A model generated the notes under the pieces. That model ran no database searches, had not been told where the DNA came from, and was given only the letters and a program-made list of their open reading frames with translations. Shown piece after piece: positions 8,187-16,804 of a stretch of DNA of 64,000 bases (position 1 is its first letter; each line of letters begins with the position of its first letter). The stretch spans positions 3,472,001 through 3,536,000 of the forward strand of contig NZ_CP156674.1 of the NCBI RefSeq assembly GCF_039851965.1. The letters run 5' to 3'. Source of the DNA: Pseudalkalibacillus hwajinpoensis. GTDB taxonomy: Bacteria; Bacillota; Bacilli; Bacillales; Guptibacillaceae. Made by a program: the position numbers and the translations under genes.

Positions 8187-9026
8187 ATGAATGGTCCATT
8201 TGAAATAAAAAAAATTCTAAATAATAATGTTGTGATTGCCCTTACAGAGCGGAATAATGAAGTTGTACTGACTGGAAAAGGGATTGGCTTCAATCAGCAA
8301 CAGGGCGAGAGACTGGATGAGTCAAAAGTAGATAAATATTTTGTGCTGATCGATAAACATGAGCAAGAACAGTACAAGCTATTAGTCCCACATTTACCAG
8401 AATCTTTTATTGGTATTATGAACGATGCGATTGCATATATAGGAGAGAAATTGGATGCGGACTTAGATGAACACATTCATGTTTCCTTAACTGATCATCT
8501 TTCATTTGCGATTAAGAGACTTCGTCAGGGCATGGACGTTAAAAATCCATTCCTGATTGAAACGCAAACCATGTATCCTAAAGAATATACGGTTGCGGAG
8601 GAAGTTATTCAGTTACTAAATCACAAGCTTGATGTTGCCCTCCCAGAGGGTGAGATTGGTTTCGTGGCTCTTCACATTCACAGTGCGATAACGAATCGGA
8701 GTATTGGTAAGTTAAATAAATACTCTGAGTTAATTAACCGACTTGTTATGGTGATTGAAGAATCTCTAACTATACAAATAACTCGAACTGGAATTGATTA
8801 TTTACGGCTCGTTCGCCATCTTCGACATGCGATAGAACGAAGTGAGCTCAATCAGCCTGTTGAAGCACATGAGCGATTAGAAAAAGTGTTGAAAGAGGAG
8901 TATCCACTGTGCTATAATCTCTCTTGGAAGTTGATTAGAATTATGCAGAAGGATCTTCAAACGAAATTTCCCGATGCAGAATCAGTCTATTTAACGATGC
9001 ACTTGCAAAGGCTTTCTCCTAAATAA
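8187..9026 (+). CDS. glcT: PtsG operon antiterminator GlcT (BglG/SacY family)
   Basis: RNA-binding antiterminator that lets transcription read into ptsG when glucose is present. ATG 8187 has AAGGGGAA seven bases upstream and gives MNGPFEIKKILNNNVVIA, the typical GlcT start; the TTG two codons earlier is too close to the RBS. Of 279 residues, about 1-60 are the CAT RNA-binding domain, followed by two PRD domains whose phosphorylatable His residues are visible (LTDHLSFAIKR, FVALHIHSA, RHLRHAIER, YLTMHLQRL). The EII glucose permease and HPr phosphorylate these PRDs in the family. Its target RNA site lies just downstream. Confidence 0.95.
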   Translation: MNGPFEIKKILNNNVVIALTERNNEVVLTGKGIGFNQQQGERLDESKVDKYFVLIDKHEQEQYKLLVPHLPESFIGIMNDAIAYIGEKLDADLDEHIHVSLTDHLSFAIKRLRQGMDVKNPFLIETQTMYPKEYTVAEEVIQLLNHKLDVALPEGEIGFVALHIHSAITNRSIGKLNKYSELINRLVMVIEESLTIQITRTGIDYLRLVRHLRHAIERSELNQPVEAHERLEKVLKEEYPLCYNLSWKLIRIMQKDLQTKFPDAESVYLTMHLQRLSPK

Positions 9027-9032
9027 TTTAAT
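9003..9032 (+). promoter_or_regulatory. Candidate promoter of ptsGHI
   Basis: TTGCAA (9003-9008) and TTTAAT (9027-9032) with 18 bases between, overlapping the 3' end of glcT. Transcription would start immediately before the antiterminator site, as expected for this arrangement. Confidence 0.45.
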
Positions 9033-9040
9033 ACTACGGT

Positions 9041-9071
9041 AACGTGTTACTGATACGATCAGGCATGAGTG
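9041..9071 (+). promoter_or_regulatory. GlcT ribonucleic antiterminator (RAT) site
   Basis: The sequence ACGTGTTACTGAT then ACGATCAGGCATGAGTG forms the imperfect stem-loop recognised by GlcT-family proteins and closely matches the known ptsG RAT of B. subtilis. Its 3' end (CATGAGTG) is also the 5' arm of the following terminator, so bound GlcT and terminator formation exclude each other. Confidence 0.85.
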
Positions 9072-9150
9072 AATCCGGAATGACACAGTCTTATTGGGGT
9101 ATAGTATATCCTGATTGAATTGTCATACCGTCCACTCATGTCTTTTTTAT
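9062..9150 (+). terminator. Regulated terminator in the ptsG leader
   Basis: A long interrupted stem: CATGAGTG..CCGG..ATGACA (9064-9084) pairs with TGTCATACCG..CACTCATG (9121-9140), followed by TCTTTTTTAT. It overlaps the RAT site on its 5' side. Confidence 0.8.
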
Positions 9151-9191
9151 GTTTAATCATTATTTGGGAAAAGAAAAAAGGAGGAAAAAAC

Positions 9192-11228
9192 ATGTTTAAA
9201 CAGGCTTTTGGGGTTTTACAACGGGTAGGTAAAGCGCTAATGCTCCCAGTTGCAATTCTGCCAGCTGCAGGTTTGTTGCTCGGATTTGGTAACGCTTTTC
9301 AAAATCCAACCTTGCTCGAACGACTACCGATCTTGTCAGCTGAGTGGTTCCAGCTTCTTGCCACTGTTATGGAGGAATCTGGAGGTATTGTCTTTGCTAA
9401 CCTTGCATTACTATTTGCGGTAGGGGTAGCAATTGGATTGTCAGATGGAGACGGAGTAGCAGGTATTGCTGCAATCGTCGGTTTCCTTGTAATGAACGTT
9501 ACAATGGGTGTTCTTGAAGGCGTATCTGCTGATCAAGTAGCTGAAAGCGCATCATATGCCAATGTTCTTGGTATACCGACTCTACAGACAGGGGTATTTG
9601 GAGGAATTATCGTCGGTATTCTTGCCTCATATATGTATAAGCGGTATTATAATATTCAACTTCCTCAATATCTTGGCTTCTTTGCTGGGAAACGTTTTGT
9701 TCCAATCGCGACAGCGGTTTCAGCTTTGATACTTGGTGTGATCATGATATTTGTATGGCCTCCAATTCAATCTGGACTAAATGCTTTTTCACATAACATG
9801 CTTGATGCTAATCCAGCTCTTGCTGCATTTGTATTCGGTGTCATTGAACGATCTCTTATTCCATTCGGACTTCACCATATTTTCTATTCACCATTCTGGT
9901 TTGAATTTGGTCAATATACAAATGATGCTGGTGAAATTATTCGAGGAGATCAGAAGATTTTCTTTGAACAGTTGAAGGATGGAGCGGAACTTACTGCAGG
10001 TACATTTATGACTGGTAAATTCCCATTCATGATGTTTGGACTTCCAGCTGCAGCACTTGCTATGTACCACGAAGCACGCCCAGAGAAAAAAGCTGTGGTT
10101 GCTGGTATTATGGGTTCCGCAGCACTAACATCATTTTTAACAGGTATTACAGAACCACTTGAATTCTCATTCCTATTTGTAGCACCGGTTCTTTTTGGAA
10201 TCCACGCTATTTTTGCAGGGCTTTCCTTTATGACAATGGCACTGCTTGATGTTAAAATTGGTATGACATTCTCAGGTGGCGTTATTGACTTTCTCCTTTT
10301 CGGGGTTCTCCAGGGTAGAACAGCCTGGTGGCTTGTTATTCCAGTAGGGTTAGCGCTTGCTGTAATCTATTACTTCGGTTTCAGGTTTGCAATTCGCAAA
10401 TTCAATTTGATGACTCCGGGACGTGAAGAAGACGAAGAAGATGAGATCGCTGATGATGGTCAAGAGAATACTGCCTTAGCTTATAATGTTCTTCAAGCTC
10501 TTGGTGGAGAAAGCAATATTACGAATCTAGATGCTTGTATTACTCGACTCCGAGTATCCGTAGCGGATAAAGGCGAAGTTGACAAGAAGCGACTTAAACG
10601 TCTTGGCGCGTCAGGTGTTATGGAAGTAGGTAACAACATTCAAGCTATTTTTGGGACGCAGTCCGATGGTTTGAAAGGACAAATTAGAGATATTATTAGT
10701 GGCAAAACACCAAAGCCGATTCAGGATCAGCAAAAAGAAGAGAAGCCTAAAGAATCAGCAGGTCCTAAAGGCGAGGATCATCTTATTGCACCGATTGAAG
10801 GAAAGATTTTACCGATCACAGAAGTACCTGATCAGGTATTCTCTGGAAAGATGATGGGAGACGGCTTTGCGATTGAACCAACTGATGGCTTGATTGTCGC
10901 ACCAGTTGATGGCAAAATAATGAATGTGTTCCCGACAAAGCACGCAATTGGTATTGAGTCCGTTAATGGTCGCGAAATTCTCATTCATGTTGGTATTGAC
11001 ACGGTAAACCTCAAAGGAGAAGGTTTTGAGGTATTTATCAATGAAGGCGATGAAATTAAGCAGGGACAGAAGCTGATGAAAGTTGATTTAGCTTATATTA
11101 AAGAAAATGCAACTTCAACAATCACGCCTATCGTTTTCACAAACCTTGAAGAAGGAGAGACAATTGACCTGGCAAAAGAAGGTTCTGTTTCTCGGGAAGA
11201 CAAAGATATTATTACAATATCCAAATAA
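9192..11228 (+). CDS. ptsG: Glucose-specific PTS permease EIICBA
   Basis: Membrane permease that takes up and phosphorylates glucose. ATG 9192 follows AAAAGGAGGAAAAAAC; an in-frame extension to 9120 would run through the leader terminator and is rejected. The 678-residue protein has an N-terminal IIC domain with about ten membrane helices (IERSLIPFGLHHIFY, TGITEPLEFSFLF), a short acidic linker, a IIB domain with the phospho-cysteine C449 in LDACITRLRV, and a C-terminal IIA domain with the phospho-histidine H599 in EILIHVGIDTV. Order IIC-IIB-IIA matches B. subtilis PtsG, which is slightly longer. Confidence 0.97.
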   Translation: MFKQAFGVLQRVGKALMLPVAILPAAGLLLGFGNAFQNPTLLERLPILSAEWFQLLATVMEESGGIVFANLALLFAVGVAIGLSDGDGVAGIAAIVGFLVMNVTMGVLEGVSADQVAESASYANVLGIPTLQTGVFGGIIVGILASYMYKRYYNIQLPQYLGFFAGKRFVPIATAVSALILGVIMIFVWPPIQSGLNAFSHNMLDANPALAAFVFGVIERSLIPFGLHHIFYSPFWFEFGQYTNDAGEIIRGDQKIFFEQLKDGAELTAGTFMTGKFPFMMFGLPAAALAMYHEARPEKKAVVAGIMGSAALTSFLTGITEPLEFSFLFVAPVLFGIHAIFAGLSFMTMALLDVKIGMTFSGGVIDFLLFGVLQGRTAWWLVIPVGLALAVIYYFGFRFAIRKFNLMTPGREEDEEDEIADDGQENTALAYNVLQALGGESNITNLDACITRLRVSVADKGEVDKKRLKRLGASGVMEVGNNIQAIFGTQSDGLKGQIRDIISGKTPKPIQDQQKEEKPKESAGPKGEDHLIAPIEGKILPITEVPDQVFSGKMMGDGFAIEPTDGLIVAPVDGKIMNVFPTKHAIGIESVNGREILIHVGIDTVNLKGEGFEVFINEGDEIKQGQKLMKVDLAYIKENATSTITPIVFTNLEEGETIDLAKEGSVSREDKDIITISK

Positions 11229-11257
11229 AATATAAAAATTGAAAGAGGGAATTAAAA

Positions 11258-11524
11258 ATGGCAGAGAAAAATTTCACAGTAACAAGCGAATCAGGAATTC
11301 ATGCACGTCCAGCAACAGCACTAGTTAACAAAGCTGGTCAATATAGCTCAGACGTAGCTCTTGAATATAACGGTAAATCAGTAAACCTTAAGTCAATCAT
11401 GGGTGTTATGAGCCTTGGTATTCAACAAAACTCTGAAATCACAATCAAAGCAGAAGGATCAGATGCTGACGATGCGATTGCGGGACTAACTGAAGTTATG
11501 GAAAACGAAGGTCTGGGCAAGTAA
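11258..11524 (+). CDS. ptsH: Phosphocarrier protein HPr
   Basis: Small cytoplasmic protein passing phosphate from enzyme I to sugar permeases, and the cofactor of CcpA when phosphorylated on serine. The 88 residues include H15 in SGIHARPAT (enzyme I site) and S46 in LKSIMGVMSLG (HPr kinase site), so both the transport and catabolite-repression roles should be intact. GAGGGA precedes the ATG. The stop overlaps the ptsI start by one base. Confidence 0.98.
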   Translation: MAEKNFTVTSESGIHARPATALVNKAGQYSSDVALEYNGKSVNLKSIMGVMSLGIQQNSEITIKAEGSDADDAIAGLTEVMENEGLGK

Positions 11525-13251
11525 TGTCTATCCAATTAACTGGGATTGGCGCTTCTGCGGGGATTGCGATTGCAAAAGCATTCGTTCTCGAAAATCCTGC
11601 ACTTGAAATTGAAAAATCTTCAATTACCGATGCAGGTGCTGAGATCGAACGTTTTGAAGCAGCGGTTCACCGTGCTAAAGAAGAACTTGAAGTTATTAAA
11701 AATCATGCCAATGAACAGCTCGGGGAAGATAAAGCAGCGATTTTCGCTGCTCATCTTCTCGTTTTATCTGATCCAGAGTTGTTGAATGCAGTAAAAGATA
11801 AAGTGAATAATGAAAAAGTTAATGCTGAAAGTGCAATGAGCGATGTTTCAAATATGTTTATTAGCATGTTTGAGAACATGGATAACGAGTACATGAAAGA
11901 ACGTGCTGCTGATATCCGTGACGTATCCAAGCGTGTCCTTGCACATTTACTTGGTGTTACATTTACTTCTCCAGGAGCGATTACGGATGAAGTGATTGTT
12001 CTTGCCGAAGATTTGACGCCATCTGACACTGCACAACTTAACAAGCAGTTTGTTAAAGGATTTGCAACTGATATTGGCGGTAGAACATCTCACTCAGCTA
12101 TCATGGCCCGTTCAATGGAAATTCCAGCAGTCGTTGGAACGAAAACAGTTACTTCAGAAAAAGTGGAAGGTAAACTGATTATTATTGACGGCATTGATGG
12201 CGAAGTAATTGTTGATCCTTCTGAAGAAGAAGTGGCTCATTATACTAAGAAAAAGGAAGATTTCGAAGCCAAAAAGCAAGAATGGGCCAAGCTTGTTAAC
12301 GAGCCAACAACGACTAAAGACGAGAAACACGTTGAGCTTGCTGCAAACATCGGAACTCCTGAAGATGTGAAAGGTGTACTTGAGAACGGTGGAGAAGGAG
12401 TAGGTCTTTACCGTACAGAATTCCTTTATATGGGTAGAAATGAGTTGCCTTCAGAAGAAGAACAGTTTAATGCATATAAAGAAGTCCTTCAGAAAATGGA
12501 AGGAAAGCCGGTTGTCATCAGAACGCTTGATATCGGTGGAGATAAAGAACTACCATACTTAAACCTTCCAAAAGAAATGAATCCATTTCTAGGTTTCCGT
12601 GCGATTCGTCTTTGCCTGGAAGAAACTGAAATTTTCCGTACTCAACTTCGGGCTCTTCTTCGCGCAAGCGTACATGGTAACTTAAAAGTCATGTTCCCTA
12701 TGATTGCGACGGTTGGAGAATTCCGTCAGGCGAAAGAGATGCTTCTTTCTGTCAAGGAAGAGCTAATTGGGGAAGGAGTTGAAGTTTCAGACGACATTGA
12801 AATTGGTATGATGGTTGAAATTCCAGCGACGGCTGCCATGGCAGACGTTTTTGCTAAAGAAGTTGACTTCTTTAGTGTTGGAACAAATGATCTTATCCAG
12901 TATACAATGGCGGCTGATCGGATGAACGAGAAAGTTTCTTATCTTTACCAGCCATATAACCCTGCTATCCTGCGACTTGTGAAAATGGTTATTGACGCAG
13001 CTCATAAAGAAGGCAAGTGGGCAGGTATGTGTGGAGAAATGGCAGGCGACCAAATTGCAATCCCAATTTTGCTTGGGCTCGGGCTGGATGAGTTCAGTAT
13101 GAGTGCAACATCCATTCTGCCAGCTAGAAGCCAGATGACAAAGCTATCTAAAGAAGAAATCGCTTCTCATATTGATCATATACTTACGCTCGCTACGAAC
13201 GAAGAAGTGATCGCTTATGTACAAGAGCATTTTGCAACGGAAGAGCTATAG
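11524..13251 (+). CDS. ptsI: PTS enzyme I (phosphoenolpyruvate-protein phosphotransferase)
   Basis: Takes phosphate from phosphoenolpyruvate and gives it to HPr, driving all PTS sugars. 575 residues, normal length. H190 in GGRTSHSAIMARS is the phosphorylated residue; the C-terminal TIM barrel carries the PEP-binding arginines (GLYRTEFLYM, RTLDIGGDKELP) and C503 in GMCGEMAGD. The start ATG overlaps the ptsH stop, so the two are translationally coupled. It ends inside a strong terminator. Confidence 0.98.
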   Translation: MSIQLTGIGASAGIAIAKAFVLENPALEIEKSSITDAGAEIERFEAAVHRAKEELEVIKNHANEQLGEDKAAIFAAHLLVLSDPELLNAVKDKVNNEKVNAESAMSDVSNMFISMFENMDNEYMKERAADIRDVSKRVLAHLLGVTFTSPGAITDEVIVLAEDLTPSDTAQLNKQFVKGFATDIGGRTSHSAIMARSMEIPAVVGTKTVTSEKVEGKLIIIDGIDGEVIVDPSEEEVAHYTKKKEDFEAKKQEWAKLVNEPTTTKDEKHVELAANIGTPEDVKGVLENGGEGVGLYRTEFLYMGRNELPSEEEQFNAYKEVLQKMEGKPVVIRTLDIGGDKELPYLNLPKEMNPFLGFRAIRLCLEETEIFRTQLRALLRASVHGNLKVMFPMIATVGEFRQAKEMLLSVKEELIGEGVEVSDDIEIGMMVEIPATAAMADVFAKEVDFFSVGTNDLIQYTMAADRMNEKVSYLYQPYNPAILRLVKMVIDAAHKEGKWAGMCGEMAGDQIAIPILLGLGLDEFSMSATSILPARSQMTKLSKEEIASHIDHILTLATNEEVIAYVQEHFATEEL

Positions 13252-13271
13252 GTAACTATAGCTCTTTTTTT
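13241..13271 (+). terminator. Terminator of ptsGHI
   Basis: AAGAGCTATAG, loop GTAA, CTATAGCTC then TTTTTTT. The stem includes the last codons and stop of ptsI. Confidence 0.93.
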
Positions 13272-13434
13272 GATATTACAAGTGGTGCTGAAAGCTAGGC
13301 ACACCTCATTTCAAACTTAGCGGGCGAACGTTTAAACCGACGAAATACTGGCTATTTTACATAAAGCGCTACTCTTGCTTTTCAATTGAGTTACAATCAA
13401 AATAGAGAGTAAGAATCATTAAGGGGGATAACAG

Positions 13435-13884
13435 ATGCCTGAAGAATTAACGAGAGAACCAGCGTCAATTGTTGATATAGAGAAATCACTCCGTATGGTA
13501 GCAGGTATTATTAAACAACACGGGCGTGAACTTCTTAGCGAATTTTCAATTACACCTCCTCAATTTCTTGCGCTCCAATGGCTTTCTGAACATGGTGATT
13601 TAACCATTGGTGAACTTTCTAATAAAATGTACCTTGCTTGCAGTACAACGACGGACCTTGTTGATCGTATGGAAAAAACTGATTTAGTTAAAAGGGTAAA
13701 AGACCCACATGATCGACGTGTGGTTCGAATTCATATATTGGATAAGGGAAATGACATTATTAAAAAAGTTATTCACAAAAGACAGGTCTATTTGGAAAAC
13801 ATCACACAAAGATTTTCTGGTGATCAAGTAAAAGCTCTTGAAGAAAGTTTGCATTTACTTTACGACGAAATGAAAAAGAACTAA
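13435..13884 (+). CDS. MarR family transcriptional regulator (YsmB-like)
   Basis: A 149-residue winged-helix dimeric repressor of the MarR family: FSITPPQFLALQWL, the recognition region LTIGELSNKMYLACSTTTDLVDRM and the wing VKDPHDRRVVRIHI are all visible. It sits where ysmB sits in B. subtilis, directly before racE, so it is probably its orthologue. Target genes and ligand are unknown. AAGGGGGA precedes the ATG. The gap 13272-13434 holds no other gene. Confidence 0.9.
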   Translation: MPEELTREPASIVDIEKSLRMVAGIIKQHGRELLSEFSITPPQFLALQWLSEHGDLTIGELSNKMYLACSTTTDLVDRMEKTDLVKRVKDPHDRRVVRIHILDKGNDIIKKVIHKRQVYLENITQRFSGDQVKALEESLHLLYDEMKKN

Positions 13885-13913
13885 CTGGACCCGTAACTGA
13901 GAGGCGAAATATA

Positions 13914-14711
13914 TTGAAGAAACCGATAGGGATTATTGATTCAGGAGTAGGGGGATTAACTGTTGCAAGAGAAATCATGCGGCAGCTGCCAAAGGAAGAG
14001 ATTGTTTACCTTGGGGATACAGCAAGATGTCCGTACGGTCCAAGGTCAGCAACAGAGGTCAGGCAGTATACCTGGGAGATGACAAACTACCTTCTGGAGC
14101 AATACCAAATTAAAATGCTGATCATCGCTTGTAATACAGCGACAGCAGTTGTATTAAAAGAAATTCAGGAACAACTCGATATTCCTGTACGAGGTGTGAT
14201 CCTTCCAGGTGCAAGAAGTGCCATTAAGGAAACAACGAACAGAAATATTGGTGTAATAGGCACGTTAGGAACAGTTAAGAGTGGAGCTTATGAGCATTCA
14301 CTTAAAGCAATAAATAATGAGATAAAAGTAGAAAGTCTTGCTTGCCCACCCTTTGTCCCCCTTGTGGAGACAGGAAACCTTAATAGTAAGGAAACATATG
14401 AAATTGTTAGTTCTACTCTTTCTCCATTATTTAATAAAGGGATTGATACGCTCATACTAGGATGTACCCATTATCCTTTATTGGAACCTGTCATCCAGTC
14501 TGTAATGGGAAAAGAAACAGCGATTATTTGCTCGGGTGATGAGACGGCTTATGAGGTGAGTGGTATTTTAGAATACAGCTCCCTTCTCTACATTGGTGAT
14601 GAGAAACCTTCCCATACCTTTTTGACCACTGGATCAATCGATAATTTCTCGAAGATCGCCAGTCACTGGCTTGATTATCCAGTTCTAACCGTAAAACAAA
14701 TTAAACTCTAG
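13914..14711 (+). CDS. racE: Glutamate racemase
   Basis: Makes D-glutamate for peptidoglycan (and poly-gamma-glutamate where made). Starts at TTG 13914 with GAGAGGCGA upstream. The 265 residues contain IIDSGVGGLTVAREI with D9, the catalytic cysteines C73 (IIACNTATA) and C184 (LGCTHYPL), and the GDTARCPYG substrate loop. The cofactor-independent two-cysteine mechanism is therefore intact. Probably cotranscribed with the MarR gene 29 bases upstream. Confidence 0.96.
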   Translation: MKKPIGIIDSGVGGLTVAREIMRQLPKEEIVYLGDTARCPYGPRSATEVRQYTWEMTNYLLEQYQIKMLIIACNTATAVVLKEIQEQLDIPVRGVILPGARSAIKETTNRNIGVIGTLGTVKSGAYEHSLKAINNEIKVESLACPPFVPLVETGNLNSKETYEIVSSTLSPLFNKGIDTLILGCTHYPLLEPVIQSVMGKETAIICSGDETAYEVSGILEYSSLLYIGDEKPSHTFLTTGSIDNFSKIASHWLDYPVLTVKQIKL

Positions 14712-14739
14712 CCCTCAAAAAGAGGACTGGAGTTTTTTT
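14703..14739 (+). terminator. Terminator of racE
   Basis: AACTCTAGCCCTC and GAGGACTGGAGTT form a stem with one mismatch around an A-rich loop, then TTTTTTT. It overlaps the racE stop. Confidence 0.85.
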
Positions 14740-14828
14740 ATTCTTATAAAGTCTTTCACCATCGTTGGTTATAAATTTTAATATAACTCGTATAAATGGT
14801 AGTACAAACCATCCGGGGAGGGATAGCT

Positions 14829-15917
14829 ATGCGTTTACGCGGGATTGGATTCACGTTATTGTTGCTTTCATGCATACTGACAATATCAGGGTGTGGGTTT
14901 GGTTTTGAAAAATCATTGAAAGAAATCGATCCTCCTAAGGTCGATTATGTTGAAGAAGGTGAGCAATCGGATGGGGAAGAGACGGAGGCTGTAGGGGAGG
15001 AAAGTAGCTCAGAAGAAGCGACCGAGGATCAATCTGCTGATGCTACGACAGGGGTGACCACTCGCCAGCTTTATCTGCTTGACGCAAATGGCATGGTTGT
15101 ACCACAAAGTTTCCAGCTTCCTGCTGTTGAAAGTGCTGCTAAACAGGCTCTAGAGTACCTTGTTGTAGATGGACCTATTACCGAAATGCTTCCTAATGGT
15201 TTTCAAGCAGTATTGCCAGCCGGAACAGTTGTGAATGGAATTGATCAGATGGATGATACGCTAGTAGTTGATTTTTCTAAAGAGTTCGGGGATTATGCAG
15301 CTGAAAACGAAAAGCAAATTCTTGAAGCGGTAACGTGGACGCTAACTCAATTTGATGGGGTAGAAAAGGTTAAAATACAAATTAATGGCTATGATCAAAT
15401 GGAAATGCCAGTGAATGGCACACCGATTGGGGACAGCTTTAGTCGATCAAATGGTATTAATCACGAAATGGGTAATGTAGTTGACGTTTCAAACAGTACT
15501 GATGTTACGGTGTACTTTATGGCACAAAGTGAGGATTATGCTTATTATGTACCAGTGACGAAACGGATGGAGGGGGTATCTGATGATGTTAGCGGCGTAT
15601 TAAAAGGGTTGATGGAAGGTCCGCCTGTTCACTCCGGGTTGTTCAGTCAATTTTCAAAAGATCTTAAACTTCTCAATGCAGATCAGGAAGATGGTCTGTT
15701 AACGCTCGAATTTAATGAGGCCATTTTAACAGGAGCTGAAGACAAAGTTCTCCAGCAGGAGTTATTGAAAAGTTTAGTTCTCTCATTAACTGAACAAAAA
15801 GATGTAAGCGAAGTGGCGATTACAGTGGACGGTCACTCAGAACTGGTTGATGAAGCCGGGAACGTTCTCTCAGAGCCTGTTTCAAGGCCAGTGGATGTGA
15901 ACAAAGTAGGTTTTTAA
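14829..15917 (+). CDS. gerM: Spore lipoprotein GerM
   Basis: Lipoprotein needed for normal sporulation and germination; in B. subtilis it helps hold the SpoIIIA-SpoIIQ channel between mother cell and forespore. I start at ATG 14829, preceded by GGGGAGGGA, giving a signal peptide with lipobox LTISGC and lipidated Cys about residue 22. After an acidic linker (residues 30-70) come two copies of the GerMN domain, roughly 78-195 and 220-350 (TRQLYLLDANG, VTVYFMAQSED). 362 residues, the usual length. The upstream gap has AT-rich sequence but no clear sigma-E match. Confidence 0.93.
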   Translation: MRLRGIGFTLLLLSCILTISGCGFGFEKSLKEIDPPKVDYVEEGEQSDGEETEAVGEESSSEEATEDQSADATTGVTTRQLYLLDANGMVVPQSFQLPAVESAAKQALEYLVVDGPITEMLPNGFQAVLPAGTVVNGIDQMDDTLVVDFSKEFGDYAAENEKQILEAVTWTLTQFDGVEKVKIQINGYDQMEMPVNGTPIGDSFSRSNGINHEMGNVVDVSNSTDVTVYFMAQSEDYAYYVPVTKRMEGVSDDVSGVLKGLMEGPPVHSGLFSQFSKDLKLLNADQEDGLLTLEFNEAILTGAEDKVLQQELLKSLVLSLTEQKDVSEVAITVDGHSELVDEAGNVLSEPVSRPVDVNKVGF

Positions 15918-15935
15918 AATAGAATATGATAGGAT

Positions 15936-15968
15936 GGAGGGGCAGGAATACTGCCTCTTTTTTTCGTT
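15936..15968 (+). terminator. Terminator of gerM
   Basis: GGAGGGGCAG (15936-15945) pairs, with G-U pairs, to CTGCCTCTTT (15951-15960) and is followed by more T residues. It separates gerM from rph. Confidence 0.8.
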
Positions 15969-16045
15969 TTAGACGAAAGAAAATGACGAATATCATTCAT
16001 CTATTCTGGAGCTTGTCAAAGAATATGGTGAACAGGAGGACGATT

Positions 16046-16804
16046 ATGAGAGTTAACGGACGTGAAGTTAATGAATTGCGAGAGATACATATTGAAAAAG
16101 ATTATATTAAACATCCTGAAGGTTCTGTATTAATATCAGTAGGCGATACAAAGGTTATTTGCTCTGCTTCGATTGAAGAACGTGTGCCACCATTTATGAG
16201 AGGGCAGGGAAAGGGATGGATTGCTGCTGAATACGCAATGCTTCCGAGGGCTACAGAACAGAGGAATATTCGCGAATCCAGTAAAGGAAAAGTAGCGGGG
16301 AGAACGATGGAAATCCAACGGTTGATTGGGAGAGCTCTCCGAACCGTTGTCGACCTAGAAGCCCTTGGGGAACGCACAATTTGGATTGATTGTGATGTGA
16401 TTCAGGCGGATGGAGGCACTAGGACTGCCTCGATCACAGGTGCTTTTATTGCTCTTGCGCTTGCGGTTGAAAAGGGTTTAACTAGAAAGCAGTTCAAAAA
16501 GATGCCGCTGACTGACTTTCTAGCAGCAACCTCTGTTGGAATTGATAAAAATGGAGAAGCGATCCTTGATTTGTGTTACAAAGAAGATTCATCTGCACAG
16601 GTTGATATGAATATTGTTATGACAAGTGCAGGGAAATTCGTTGAATTACAGGGGACTGGTGAGGAAGCAACTTTCTCAATGGACCAATTGAATAACATGC
16701 TCTCTCTTGGAAAAGAAGGGGTAGAACAATTGATTCAAAAGCAAAAGGAAGTCATAGGTGAATTTGCTACGACGATCAAGGGGGATAAACCCAAAAATGC
16801 GTAA
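16046..16804 (+). CDS. rph: Ribonuclease PH
   Basis: Phosphorolytic 3'-5' exoribonuclease that trims tRNA precursors. ATG 16046 has AGGAGGA five bases upstream and gives MRVNGREVNELREI; the longer open frame to 15926 runs through the gerM terminator and is not used. 252 residues. Conserved blocks present: HPEGSVLIS, the GKGWIAAEYAMLPRAT and RESSKGKVAGRTMEIQRLIG regions, IDCDVIQADGGTRTASITGA, and ELQGTGEEATFS. The end overlaps ysnA by eight bases, indicating one operon. Confidence 0.97.
   Translation: MRVNGREVNELREIHIEKDYIKHPEGSVLISVGDTKVICSASIEERVPPFMRGQGKGWIAAEYAMLPRATEQRNIRESSKGKVAGRTMEIQRLIGRALRTVVDLEALGERTIWIDCDVIQADGGTRTASITGAFIALALAVEKGLTRKQFKKMPLTDFLAATSVGIDKNGEAILDLCYKEDSSAQVDMNIVMTSAGKFVELQGTGEEATFSMDQLNNMLSLGKEGVEQLIQKQKEVIGEFATTIKGDKPKNA

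Noticed and set aside
9120..9191. Extended start of ptsG at 9120
   Set aside because: It would place coding sequence in the 3' arm of the leader terminator; ATG 9192 has a strong RBS and the conserved N-terminus.
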